24,307 nt of DNA from Pseudomonadota bacterium (GTDB lineage: Bacteria > Pseudomonadota > Alphaproteobacteria > Rhizobiales > Xanthobacteraceae). The first letter of the stretch is position 1, and every line of letters starts with the position of its first letter. This document shows, one piece after another, positions 1-7,483 of the stretch. A program made the position numbers and the translations under genes. The notes under the pieces are model-generated. The model was not told the origin of the DNA. It ran no database searches and saw only the letters and a program-made list of their open reading frames with translations. The stretch is taken from contig JAEZFA010000161.1 in assembly GCA_023417665.1 (NCBI GenBank), forward strand, positions 1 to 24,307, given 5' to 3'.

Positions 1-661
1 CATCCATCCCGAGGGCTACCTCTTCATCGGGATTTTCGCGGCGGCTTCGCTTGTTCTTTTCCTGATCTGGCGGCCGCTCGGCTGGCTCGGCGTGGTACTG
101 ACGCTCTGGTGCGTCTATTTCTTTCGCGATCCGGTCCGCGTTACGCCGGTGCGGGACGGCCTCGTGATCGCGCCCGCCGACGGCAAGATTTCCGCCGTGG
201 CAATGGTCGTGCCGCCGGCCGAACTTGGCCTCGGCCCGGACGCTATTCCGCGTGTTTCGATCTTCATGAGCGTCTTCGACGTGCATGTGAACCGCAGCCC
301 GGTGTCGGGCGAGGTCGAGCGTATCGTCTATCGCCCGGGCAAGTTCGTGAACGCCGATCTCGACAAGGCGAGCGAGGACAACGAGCGCAACGGGCTTGTG
401 ATCCGCACGCCCTCGGGCCGTTATGGCGTCGTTCAGATCGCGGGACTGGTGGCCCGGCGCATCGTCTGCTTCGTCAAGGAAGGCCAGCTCGTTGCCGCCG
501 GCGAACGCTTCGGCCTCATCCGCTTCGGTTCTCGCGTCGATGTCTACCTGCCGGCCGGCACCAAGCCGCTGGTCGCGGTGGGCCAGTATGCGCTGGGGGG
601 TGAGACCATCATCGCCGATCTTGCCGCGACCGCCGGCGAACCTGCATTTCGCGCTGCGTAA
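1..661 (+). CDS. psd: Phosphatidylserine decarboxylase proenzyme, 5' end cut by window
   Basis: Decarboxylates phosphatidylserine to phosphatidylethanolamine at the inner membrane. The reading frame is open from base 2, so the start lies outside the window; the first visible residues (IHPEGYLFIGIF) match the N-terminal part of the short alphaproteobacterial/archaeal-type Psd, followed by a hydrophobic segment. Further on are FFRDP, PADGKIS and the VHVNRSPVSG stretch typical of the family. A Gly-Ser pair encoded at 527-532 (RFGSRVDVYLP) is the expected self-cleavage site: the Ser becomes the pyruvoyl group of the small alpha chain, leaving about 43 residues after it, a normal length. pssA follows on the same strand, making a psd-pssA phosphatidylethanolamine unit, the usual arrangement in Rhizobiales. 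Identification is firm; only the missing N-terminus is unseen. Confidence 0.95.
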   Translation, partial: IHPEGYLFIGIFAAASLVLFLIWRPLGWLGVVLTLWCVYFFRDPVRVTPVRDGLVIAPADGKISAVAMVVPPAELGLGPDAIPRVSIFMSVFDVHVNRSPVSGEVERIVYRPGKFVNADLDKASEDNERNGLVIRTPSGRYGVVQIAGLVARRIVCFVKEGQLVAAGERFGLIRFGSRVDVYLPAGTKPLVAVGQYALGGETIIADLAATAGEPAFRAA

Positions 662-718
662 CTAAACCGGGAACTCGCCCTTCATTTGGCGCGTTTTCGG
701 GCTTATTCTGTGGATGCC

Positions 719-1573
719 ATGGACAGATTGTTCCCATCCTTCGAACCCGGCGACGAGAACCCCCGCAAGCGCTTCCGGAAAATTCCGATCCGCGCGCTTC
801 TGCCCAATCTCGTCACGCTGCTTGCGCTGTGTCTCGGCCTGACCGCTATCCGCATGGCGATCGAAGGCCGCATCGACCTCGCGGTCGCCGGCATCGTGCT
901 TGCCGCGATCCTCGACGGGGTGGACGGGCGTCTCGCGCGCTATCTGCAGGCTCAGTCCCGCTTCGGTGCCGAGCTCGACTCGCTCGCCGATTTTATGAAC
1001 TTCGGCTGCGCGCCGGCACTCATTCTGTTTTTTTGGGGCCTGGGACCGCTGAAGACGCTCGGCTGGGTGATCATGCTGGTCTTCGCGCTCTGCGCGGCGC
1101 TGCGTCTCGCGCGCTTTAATGTGATGCTCGACGACCCGAACCGTCCCGCGTTCGCCGGCAATTTCTTCGTCGGCATGCCGGCCCCCGCGGCCGCCGTGGT
1201 CGTGCTGCTTCCTGTCTATCTCGAGATGCTCGGCGTGCCGCGGACCTCGATCAGTCCGGTGCTCTACCTGATCTTCGCGCTCGCGATCGCGATCCTGATG
1301 GTGTCGAAGGTTCCGACCTGGTCGGGCAAGAAACTGAGCGCGCGGGTGCCGCGAGAATATGTGCTGCCGATCCTGGTGCTGGTCGTGCTCTTCGTCGCGA
1401 TGCTGCTGAGCTATCCGTGGGAGCTTTTGACCGTTACCGTGCTCGCTTATCTCGGCACGATCCCGCTGGCGTTCATGCACTACCGGCGGCTCGAGAAGGC
1501 GCATGTCCTGTCCGCGGGCGGCCTGATGGCAGCCCCGCACGACCAGGAACAGCGCCCCGACCGCTTGAACTGA
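719..1573 (+). CDS. pssA: CDP-diacylglycerol-serine O-phosphatidyltransferase
   Basis: Condenses CDP-diacylglycerol with serine to give phosphatidylserine, the substrate of the upstream Psd. The CDP-alcohol phosphatidyltransferase signature is complete with this start: D66-x2-D69-G70-x2-A73-R74-x8-G83-x3-D87-x3-D91. Several hydrophobic helices follow through about residue 265, so it is a multi-pass membrane protein of 284 residues, as expected for the alphaproteobacterial type. I chose ATG 719 (MDRLFPSFEP) because related proteins begin with a similar M-x-FPxFEP segment; an in-frame TTG at 686 would add 11 residues and no clear ribosome-binding site favours either. It lies 57 bases after psd and is probably co-transcribed. 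Confidence 0.93.
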   Translation: MDRLFPSFEPGDENPRKRFRKIPIRALLPNLVTLLALCLGLTAIRMAIEGRIDLAVAGIVLAAILDGVDGRLARYLQAQSRFGAELDSLADFMNFGCAPALILFFWGLGPLKTLGWVIMLVFALCAALRLARFNVMLDDPNRPAFAGNFFVGMPAPAAAVVVLLPVYLEMLGVPRTSISPVLYLIFALAIAILMVSKVPTWSGKKLSARVPREYVLPILVLVVLFVAMLLSYPWELLTVTVLAYLGTIPLAFMHYRRLEKAHVLSAGGLMAAPHDQEQRPDRLN

Positions 1574-1602
1574 GCGGTTCGACCCAGGGTTTCGAGGATT
1601 TT

Positions 1603-1809
1603 CTAGCGGCGCAGATGGGTGAGGGCGGTGAGGCGCTCGCTCAGGCTCGACTCCGGAAAACGGGTTCGCAGGAATTTCAGGGCTTCGGCATCCGAGCGTG
1701 GCCGGATTGCGAAAAGCATCACCTGCATCCGGCGAAGCAGCGGTGAGACATCGTCCGGCGCAAGCGCCGGAGCCGCTTCGATGAACTGAAGGTTCGAGAG
1801 TGTCGCCAT
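1603..1809 (-). CDS. Small hypothetical protein (68 aa)
   Basis: I do not recognise a named family. The frame is open from an ATG at 1809 to a TAG at 1603, convergent with pssA (29-base gap). The product is soluble and mixed-charge, with a C-terminal stretch of helix-like character (SDAEALKFLRTRFPE followed by SSLSERLTAL) that reads like real protein rather than random frame. An in-frame TTG at 1869 would extend it by 20 residues, but ATG 1809 has a purine-rich AAGGGA about 11 bases upstream. An exact CtrA-like box lies 65-79 bases upstream of this start. It could be a spurious ORF; conservation in relatives would decide. Confidence 0.45.
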   Translation of the reverse strand: MATLSNLQFIEAAPALAPDDVSPLLRRMQVMLFAIRPRSDAEALKFLRTRFPESSLSERLTALTHLRR

Positions 1810-1873
1810 TGCTTGCCCAATCCCTTGGGCGCGAGCTTTGTTCGCACCTGCGAGAAATGCTCTGCGCAAATCG

Positions 1874-1888
1874 TTAACGGCGGGTTAA
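1874..1888. promoter_or_regulatory. Putative CtrA binding box (TTAA-N7-TTAA, exact)
   Basis: TTAA at 1874-1877 and TTAA at 1885-1888 are separated by exactly seven bases, the published consensus for the alphaproteobacterial cell-cycle regulator CtrA. Such an arrangement is rare by chance in DNA this GC-rich. It sits 65-79 bases upstream of the small minus-strand ORF and 212-226 bases upstream of dctQ, so the former is the likelier target. Binding is inferred, not shown. Confidence 0.5.
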
Positions 1889-1893
1889 CCCGC
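1880..1893. repeat. Perfect 14-base palindrome
   Basis: GCGGGTTAACCCGC reads the same on both strands and overlaps the downstream half of the CtrA-like box. It may be an operator for a dimeric regulator, or just an accident of the TTAA half-site flanks. It has no loop and no T tract, so it is not a terminator. Confidence 0.45.
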
Positions 1894-2099
1894 AAGTTCC
1901 ATCTGGAATAAAAGATCGAAACGCCGGAACTTCTGCGGCGAGTCGCCCGATACCCTACTTTCGGTCGTTGCCAATCTCTCCGGACGCGAGCTATCCGTCC
2001 CGTTACCGTTCGGTTTCCTTGGGGAAGGGGCCGGGGGTCAGGTAAAAAAAGCGACTGAAGATCGCTACGGACAAGAAGAAAGTCCCTGATAGGGTGGAG

Positions 2100-2633
2100 A
2101 TGTCAAAGCCAGAGCGAACCGACCTGCCCGGGCCGTTGCACCGGGTGCTTTATCGCTTAGCGGTTTGGTTTGCTTATGCGGGCGGGGTTGTCGTCGCCGC
2201 CCTCGGGCTGATGTCCGCCGTTCACATCATTGGCTTGTGGATGTTCTCGGCGCCGATCCGTGGCGACTTTGAACTCGTGGAGTTCGGCATCGCCATCGCC
2301 GGTGCGCTTTTCATCCCGTACTGCCAGGCTGCCCGCGGGCACATCGTCGTCGATTTCTTTACGCAGAAGGCAAGCCCGCGGACGATCGCGACGCTCGATG
2401 CGTTTGGTGCCTGTCTCATGGCGCTCGTCTTCTTCCTGATTGGCTGGCGGACTGCGATTGCAGTTTTCAGCATCTACAGTTCGGGCGAGACGACCACGCT
2501 TCGCGAATTGCCGATCTGGATTGCTTACGCGCTGATGACTCCCGGATTTCTGCTCGCGGGTCTGATTGCGCTCGCGCAGGGCTTGGGATTGATGCCAGCG
2601 GACGCCGACCAAGCTGGAGTCGAAATCAAGTGA
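2100..2633 (+). CDS. TRAP transporter small permease (DctQ family)
   Basis: Small membrane subunit of a tripartite ATP-independent periplasmic transporter; it partners the large DctM subunit in Na+-coupled uptake of an organic acid. The 177-residue product has four predicted membrane helices (roughly residues 25-48, 60-82, 98-120 and 140-165) and a conserved-looking central FELVEFGIAIAGALFIPY segment followed by a polar stretch (QAARGHIVVDFF), as in DctQ proteins. ATG 2100 is preferred because AGGG/GGTGGAG lies just upstream; an in-frame GTG at 2094 would add two residues but would sit inside that ribosome-binding site. The stop overlaps the dctM start (GTGA), indicating translational coupling. 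The ligand cannot be told from this subunit. Confidence 0.92.
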   Translation: MSKPERTDLPGPLHRVLYRLAVWFAYAGGVVVAALGLMSAVHIIGLWMFSAPIRGDFELVEFGIAIAGALFIPYCQAARGHIVVDFFTQKASPRTIATLDAFGACLMALVFFLIGWRTAIAVFSIYSSGETTTLRELPIWIAYALMTPGFLLAGLIALAQGLGLMPADADQAGVEIK

Positions 2634-4018
2634 ACAACATCGAGTTTGCACTCGCTATCATCGGCGGCATGCTCGCGTTGATCGCGATCCGCGTGCCGAT
2701 CGGCGGTGCGATGTTCATCGCCGGCGCCATCGGCTACTGGTACAAGGTCGGCGACATCGCACTTCTGAATTATCTGAAGGGGCTCGCCTGGGCGCGTTTT
2801 TCGACCTACGACCTTTCCGTCATTCCGCTCTTTCTGTTGATGGGGCAGTTCGCGGCAGCGGCCGGTATTTCGACGCGGCTGTTCCACGCCGCAAACGCGA
2901 TGATTGGCCATTTTAAGGGCGGCGTTGCGCAGGCGGCCGTGCTCGCCTGTGCCGCTTTCGGTTCGATCTGCGGTTCTTCCGTTGCGACGACTGCCACCAT
3001 GAGTCAGGTCGCGCTGCCGGAAATGAAGCGATTGAAATACTCCGATCGAATCTCGACCGGCACGCTTGCCATCGGCGGCACGATGGGAATTCTCATCCCG
3101 CCCTCCGTTATTCTGATCATCTACGCGCTGCTGGCCGAGCAGAACATCGTCAAGCTGTTCGCAGCGGCCTTCATTCCCGGCATCATCGCGACCGTAGGCT
3201 ATCTGACGGTTCTCGCAGTTTATGTGCGGTTTGTGCCCGGCCACGCTTCCGATCAGCCGCGTTATTCTTGGGCGGCGCGGAGACGCGCGCTTTACGATGC
3301 TGCGCCGATTGGCTTGATTTTCCTGCTGCTGTTTGTCGGCATATACGGCGGCTTCTTCACGGCGACCCAGGGAGCGGCAATCGGTACGGTTGCGACACTC
3401 GCGGTGGCGTTCTGGATGAAGTATCGCGCGGTTACCTTGAAGAAGCCGGAGTTGGGCGGCATCGGGGTTGGCGAAGCAATACGCAGCGTGCTTCCCGCAG
3501 CGCAGGCCACGGCGATGATCTTCATGGTGCTGCTGGGTGCGGCCATGATGAATACCGCGCTTGCCGTGACGCAGGTGCCAAACACGCTGGCCGAATGGGT
3601 TTCGGAATCGGGCTATCCGCCGCTTCTGATCGTGGCCGGCTTTCTCGCAATTTTCATTGTGCTTGCGTCGGTGCTTGATGAACTCGCTCTGATGCTGCTT
3701 TTGCTGCCGATCCTGCTGCCGAGCATTCTGGCGCTGGATCTGTTCGGCCTGACGACCGAATACAAGGCCATCTGGTTCGGCATTCTGATGCTGACCGTGA
3801 TCGAGATGGGGTTGATCGCGCCGCCGATAGGATTGAACGTTTACGTCGTCGCCAACATTGCGCGCAACGTGCGTATCGGCGAGATTTACCGCGGTATCAT
3901 GCCGTTCCTGATTTCCGACTTTCTGCGCGTAGTGTTGCTGCTTCTGATACCGCAGATTACGCTTGCCGGTGTATGGTTGTATGAATGGGCCGATGCGCTA
4001 CAGCGGGCCGCTCGATGA
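2630..4018 (+). CDS. TRAP transporter large permease (DctM family)
   Basis: Large translocating subunit of the TRAP transporter, 462 residues with about 12 hydrophobic helices. Family hallmarks are visible: a GSICGSSVATTATMSQVALPEM segment in the first half, an ILIPPSVILIIYALLAE segment, LFAAAFIPGI, and near the end IEMGLIAPPIGLNVYVV. GTG at 2630 overlaps the dctQ stop codon, so the two are translationally coupled, the usual dctQM arrangement. Length is normal and no frameshift is seen. Transport is driven by an ion gradient, not ATP. Confidence 0.95.
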   Translation: MNNIEFALAIIGGMLALIAIRVPIGGAMFIAGAIGYWYKVGDIALLNYLKGLAWARFSTYDLSVIPLFLLMGQFAAAAGISTRLFHAANAMIGHFKGGVAQAAVLACAAFGSICGSSVATTATMSQVALPEMKRLKYSDRISTGTLAIGGTMGILIPPSVILIIYALLAEQNIVKLFAAAFIPGIIATVGYLTVLAVYVRFVPGHASDQPRYSWAARRRALYDAAPIGLIFLLLFVGIYGGFFTATQGAAIGTVATLAVAFWMKYRAVTLKKPELGGIGVGEAIRSVLPAAQATAMIFMVLLGAAMMNTALAVTQVPNTLAEWVSESGYPPLLIVAGFLAIFIVLASVLDELALMLLLLPILLPSILALDLFGLTTEYKAIWFGILMLTVIEMGLIAPPIGLNVYVVANIARNVRIGEIYRGIMPFLISDFLRVVLLLLIPQITLAGVWLYEWADALQRAAR

Positions 4019-4105
4019 CCGCCGCCGGAAAAGGCCATGAAGCATTCCGCGTCCGCCGCTTTAGCTGACGCGCCATAAAACTGAAACGAGGAGGGAGAAT
4101 AAAAA

Positions 4106-5152
4106 ATGAAACTGCTGACGAAATTAAGCGCAGCGGCGATCGTCGTTGCCGCCTTCGCGGCCTCCGGCAGCGAAGTCATGGCGCAGACCGTGACACTGCG
4201 TGTGCATCAGTTCCTGCCGGCGCCCGCTCCTGTGCCGCGCAACTTCATCGCTCCCTGGGCGAAGAAGATCGAGGAAGAATCGAAGGGCCGCATCAAGGTC
4301 GAACTCTATCCTTCGATGCAGCTTGGCGGCACGCCGCCGCAGCTGTTCGATCAGGTGAAGGACGGCGTGGTCGATATCGTCTGGACGCTGCCGGGCTATA
4401 CGCCGGGCCGCTTCCCGAAGACCGAGGCGCTGGAATTGCCGTTCATCGCCGGCAATGCCGAACAGACCAGCCAGGCTGCCTGGGAATATTACGAGAAGCA
4501 CCTGAAGGACGAGTTCAAGGACGTGAAGATCATCGCCGTGCATACGCACGGTCCCGGTCTCATTCACGCCAAGGGCAACGGTGTCCGCAAGCTCGAGGAC
4601 ATGAAGGGTCTTCGCGTTCGTGGCCCGTCGCGCGTCGTCAACCGCCTCATCGAAGCGCTCGGCGCAACCCCGGTCGGCATGCCCGTTCCGGCGATGCCTG
4701 AAAACCTTTCGAAGGGCGTGATCGACGGCACAGTCGTGCCGTGGGAAGTCACCGCGCCGCTGCGCGTGTCTGAACTCGTCAACACGCACACGACCTTCTC
4801 CGGCAACCGCTCGCTTTACGTCGCGGCCTTCATCTTCGCGATGAACAAGGCGAAGTATGACAGCCTGCCGGCCGACCTCAAGAAGGTGATCGACGACAAC
4901 TCCGGTCTTGCCACCTCGAAGTGGGTCGGCAAGGTGATGGACGACGGCGATGCGCCGGGTCTTGCTGCTGCGCAGAAGCGTAACAATACGATCGTCACGC
5001 TCGATGCGAAGGAAACGCAGCGCTGGAAGGATGCTGCGAAGCCGGTGATCGCTGCCTGGGCCGCTGAAATGAAGGGCAAGGGCATCGACGGCGAAGCGCT
5101 GATCAAGGACGTCGAAGCACTCGTCGTCAAATACGCCGGCGCGCCGAAGTAA
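4106..5152 (+). CDS. TRAP transporter periplasmic solute-binding protein (DctP family)
   Basis: Periplasmic receptor that hands a small carboxylate to DctQM. Residues 1-26 form a Sec signal peptide ending near VMAQ. The mature part shows the family pattern: an N-terminal beta strand VTLRVHQFLP, AKKIEEESKGRIKVELYPS, and the central DMKGLRVRGPS segment holding the arginine that normally pairs with the ligand carboxylate, then GATPVGMPVPAMPENLSKGVIDG. The 348-residue length is normal. AGGAGG 11 bases before the ATG is the strongest ribosome-binding site in the operon, fitting the need for excess receptor. It follows dctM by 87 bases and ends at a strong terminator. The ligand is not predictable from motifs; the downstream dehydrogenases suggest a hydroxy or keto acid. 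Confidence 0.93.
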   Translation: MKLLTKLSAAAIVVAAFAASGSEVMAQTVTLRVHQFLPAPAPVPRNFIAPWAKKIEEESKGRIKVELYPSMQLGGTPPQLFDQVKDGVVDIVWTLPGYTPGRFPKTEALELPFIAGNAEQTSQAAWEYYEKHLKDEFKDVKIIAVHTHGPGLIHAKGNGVRKLEDMKGLRVRGPSRVVNRLIEALGATPVGMPVPAMPENLSKGVIDGTVVPWEVTAPLRVSELVNTHTTFSGNRSLYVAAFIFAMNKAKYDSLPADLKKVIDDNSGLATSKWVGKVMDDGDAPGLAAAQKRNNTIVTLDAKETQRWKDAAKPVIAAWAAEMKGKGIDGEALIKDVEALVVKYAGAPK

Positions 5153-5176
5153 AAATCGGACCGCTTGCAAAATTGG

Positions 5177-5210
5177 AAACCCGCCGCATGATCGCGGCGG
5201 GTTTTTTCTT
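5177..5210 (+). terminator. Intrinsic terminator after dctP
   Basis: A 10-base perfect stem (AACCCGCCGC at 5178-5187 with GCGGCGGGTT at 5194-5203), six-base loop ATGATC, then a T-rich run through 5210. It ends the TRAP operon and separates it from the dehydrogenase genes. Confidence 0.9.
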
Positions 5211-5228
5211 TTCGAGGAGTGTTGTTCG

Positions 5229-5951
5229 GTGCGGATGAAAGACAAGATCGTGCTGATTACCGGTGCGGCCGGGACCATCGGCAATGCAATCGCGCGGATG
5301 GTCGAGGGCGAGGGCGGCAATGCGATCCGCACCGATCTGCCATCGCACCCGGCGCAGGATTTCGCGCTCGACGTGACCGATGAAGAGAACTGGAAATCGG
5401 TTTCGGCGGCAATCGGGAAGACGCAGGGCAGGCTGGACGGCCTCGTCAATTCCGCCGGCATCGCCTCCCTCGGCACCATCGAGAGCGAGGACTTCGCGTC
5501 CTACCGGCGAACCATGGCCGTCAACGTGGATGGCACTTGGCTCGGCTGCAAATATGCCATGCCGCTCCTGAAAGTGCGTGGCGGCTCGATCGTCAATCTG
5601 TCGTCCGTTTCCGGCCTCGTCGCCGGGCACAATCTTGCGTCCTACAATGCCTCCAAAGGGGCGGTGCGGCTGCTCTCGAAGTCGGTGGCGCTTTATGGCG
5701 CGCGCCTGAAGCCGCAGGTGCGCTCGAACTCGGTGCATCCCACCTTTGTCGAGGGCGCAATGGTGGAAGCCATGCTTGCGAACGTGAAGTCTCGCGACGC
5801 TGCGCGCGAGCGCATGACGGCCGATGTGCCGCTCGCCCGTTTCGCCAGACCCGAAGAGGTAGCGAACCTGGCGGTTTTTCTGCTATCGGATGAGAGCGCT
5901 TTCATCACGGGCGCGGAAATCCCCATCGACGGCGGGCTGACCGCGCGCTGA
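5229..5951 (+). CDS. Short-chain dehydrogenase/reductase (classical SDR)
   Basis: NAD(P)-dependent oxidoreductase of unknown substrate, 240 residues, cytosolic. The Rossmann glycine motif TGAAGTIG is at residues 11-18, NSAG at 74-77, catalytic Ser126 and the Y139-x3-K143 pair (YNASK), then an IPIDGGLTAR ending typical of classical SDRs. An acidic residue follows the second strand (TDLP, residues 35-38), which usually means NAD(H) preference. I chose GTG 5229 because AGGAG lies 10 bases upstream; ATG 5235 would shorten it by two residues. It begins 19 bases after the TRAP terminator and is followed 53 bases later by a second SDR, so the two may form an operon, with some read-through from the TRAP genes possible. 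Confidence 0.88.
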   Translation: MRMKDKIVLITGAAGTIGNAIARMVEGEGGNAIRTDLPSHPAQDFALDVTDEENWKSVSAAIGKTQGRLDGLVNSAGIASLGTIESEDFASYRRTMAVNVDGTWLGCKYAMPLLKVRGGSIVNLSSVSGLVAGHNLASYNASKGAVRLLSKSVALYGARLKPQVRSNSVHPTFVEGAMVEAMLANVKSRDAARERMTADVPLARFARPEEVANLAVFLLSDESAFITGAEIPIDGGLTAR

Positions 5952-6004
5952 CCCTTAGAAAACGAACCGGCGAAATAAACGCTGCCTTGCAGGAGAGGAA
6001 CTAT

Positions 6005-6781
6005 ATGGCTTCGCAGATGCTCGACCCGAAAACCCTGACCGTGCTGGTAACCGGCGCAACCTCCGGCTTTGGCGCCGCGACCGCGCGTCGCTTCGCGCAG
6101 GCGGGTGCGAAAGTGATCGGCACCGGCCGCCGTCAGGATCGTCTCGATGCCCTGAAGAAAGAACTCGGCGCGAACTGCCATACGCTGAATTTCGACGTGA
6201 CCGACAACAAGGCCACCATCAAGGCGCTGGAATCGCTGCCTGCCGATTTCGCGAGGATCAACGTCGTGGTCGCGAACGCCGGTGGTGCCATCGGCCTCGA
6301 GCCCGCGCACGAAGCCAAGATCGAAGACTGGGACCAGATGATCGCGATGAACGTGAACGGTCTGGTCTATACCATCCGCAACACCTTGCCCGGCATGGTC
6401 GAGCGTGACGAGGGACATGTCGTCGTCATCAGCTCCGTCGCCGGCAACTATTCCTATCCGGGCGGCAACGTCTATGGTGCGACCAAGGCTTTCGTGACGC
6501 GCTTTGCCTTGAACCTGCGCAGCGACCTTCTCGGCAAGAACGTGCGCGTGACCTCGGTGGAGCCGGGCCTTGCCGAAACCGAATTCTCGGTGGTTCGCTT
6601 CAAGGGCGATAAAGCCAAGGCCGACGCGGTCTACAAGGGCGTGAAGCCGATGGTTGCCGACGACATTGCCGAGCAGGTTTTCTTCGTCTGCACCATGCCG
6701 CGCCACGTGAACATCAACCGCATCGAAGCCATGGCGACCATGCAGGCCTGGGCGCCGTTTGCAATCAAGCGCGACGCCTGA
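6005..6781 (+). CDS. YdfG-like NADP-dependent 3-hydroxy acid dehydrogenase (SDR)
   Basis: Probably oxidises short 3-hydroxy acids (serine, 3-hydroxypropionate, 3-hydroxyisobutyrate class) or reduces malonic semialdehyde, as E. coli YdfG does. Similarity to YdfG is plain along the chain: VTGATSGFG (residues 15-23), GTGRRQDRL (39-47; Arg42/Arg43 fit NADP), LEPAHEAKIEDW, NGLVYTIRNTLPGMVER, GGNVYGATKAFV and VEPGLAETEFSVVRFKGD. Catalytic Ser144, Tyr157 and Lys161 are present. ATG 6005 is supported by AGGAGAGG six bases upstream; an in-frame TTG at 5987 lies upstream of that site. The 258-residue length is normal. A bidirectional terminator follows, and mmsA, which uses the semialdehyde this enzyme would make, is encoded convergently beyond GST. 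Confidence 0.88.
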   Translation: MASQMLDPKTLTVLVTGATSGFGAATARRFAQAGAKVIGTGRRQDRLDALKKELGANCHTLNFDVTDNKATIKALESLPADFARINVVVANAGGAIGLEPAHEAKIEDWDQMIAMNVNGLVYTIRNTLPGMVERDEGHVVVISSVAGNYSYPGGNVYGATKAFVTRFALNLRSDLLGKNVRVTSVEPGLAETEFSVVRFKGDKAKADAVYKGVKPMVADDIAEQVFFVCTMPRHVNINRIEAMATMQAWAPFAIKRDA

Positions 6782-6802
6782 GCGGCAAGGCACGAAAAGC
6801 AA

Positions 6803-6836
6803 AAAGCCCGCGGAGCGATCCGCGGGCTTTTTTTTT
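6803..6836 (+). terminator. Intrinsic terminator, probably bidirectional
   Basis: A perfect 12-base stem (6803-6814 and 6819-6830) closed by a GCGA tetraloop, followed by a long T run on the plus strand and preceded by an A run (6801-6805) that gives Ts on the minus strand. It lies between the convergent ydfG-like gene and the GST gene, whose stop codon overlaps the plus-strand T tract, so it can serve both. Confidence 0.9.
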
Positions 6837-7476
6837 ATTTCTTCATCGAAGCCGGTTGCGGCATCAGATCGTAAGGATGCTTCCAGCCGGGCATCGCCTT
6901 GAATTTTTCGCGCCATGCGTGAATGGCGGGAAACTTGTTCTCTATCTCGAAGCCGTGCTCCTCGTCGGAATAATAGAGATACCCGAGCATGGAAATGTCC
7001 GCGATCGTCGGGTTGTTGCCGGCAAGATAGGGCTGCGTCGCCAGGTGCTTCTCTACGATTTCTAGGTTCGCGAGCGCGCGGCCGCGCAGGAATTCGACGA
7101 CCACCGGGTTCGGGTCCTTGAAGAAATTCCGGAAGAAGCGGTGCGTGGCGAGGAAGTTCGTCACCTTGTGGTTGTCGAACAAAATCCAGCGCAGCACTTC
7201 GAGCTTTTCGTCTTCGCCCTGCGGCTTGAACTTGCCGGTCAGGTCCGAGAGATAGGTCAGGATCACGCCCGACTGCGTGAGCTTGCGGCCCTTATGCTCG
7301 AGCACCGGCGCCTCGCCCATCTCGTTCACGTTCGTCCGGTATTCGGGCGAGCGCGTTTCGCCGGCGAAGAAGTCGACCGCAACCGGCTCCCAGTCCGCCC
7401 CGATCAGGTTGAGATAGAGCGCGACCTTGTAGGAGTTGCCGGACTGGGCGAAGCAATAGAGCTTGTACTCGGGCAT
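6835..7476 (-). CDS. Glutathione S-transferase family protein
   Basis: Cytosolic GST-fold protein of 213 residues. The N-terminal thioredoxin-like domain (residues 1-80) has YCFAQSGNSYKVAL, with Ser12 or Ser15 the candidate catalytic serine, the cis-proline loop GEAPVLEHKGRKL, and the gamma-glutamyl-binding Q68-S69 pair. The helical C-terminal domain (about 90-205) carries the N-capping segment NNPTIADISMLGYLYY. It starts 7 bases after the mmsA stop with GAGAG upstream, so it is the second gene of an mmsA-GST operon. Substrate is unknown; a role in thiol or aldehyde detoxification beside a semialdehyde dehydrogenase is plausible but inferred. Confidence 0.9.
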   Translation of the reverse strand: MPEYKLYCFAQSGNSYKVALYLNLIGADWEPVAVDFFAGETRSPEYRTNVNEMGEAPVLEHKGRKLTQSGVILTYLSDLTGKFKPQGEDEKLEVLRWILFDNHKVTNFLATHRFFRNFFKDPNPVVVEFLRGRALANLEIVEKHLATQPYLAGNNPTIADISMLGYLYYSDEEHGFEIENKFPAIHAWREKFKAMPGWKHPYDLMPQPASMKK

Positions 7477-7483
7477 GCTTCTC

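Larger units (their letters stand above)
1810..2099. other. Intergenic region between small ORF and TRAP operon
   Basis: About 290 bases with no supportable gene on either strand. It lies between divergent starts (small ORF on minus, dctQ on plus) and is thus likely to hold promoters for both. The only structures I can point to are the CtrA-like box at 1874-1888 and the overlapping 14-base palindrome at 1880-1893. The remainder, including a purine-rich run before dctQ, shows no clear hairpin or -35/-10 pair. Confidence 0.6.

Noticed and set aside
662..1540. 292-residue minus-strand frame across pssA
   Set aside because: Shadow of pssA; extreme Arg/Glu/His/Gln content.
1560..1578. Hairpin at the pssA stop (ACCGCT/AGCGGT)
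   Set aside because: Only six pairs and no T tract, so not supportable as a terminator.
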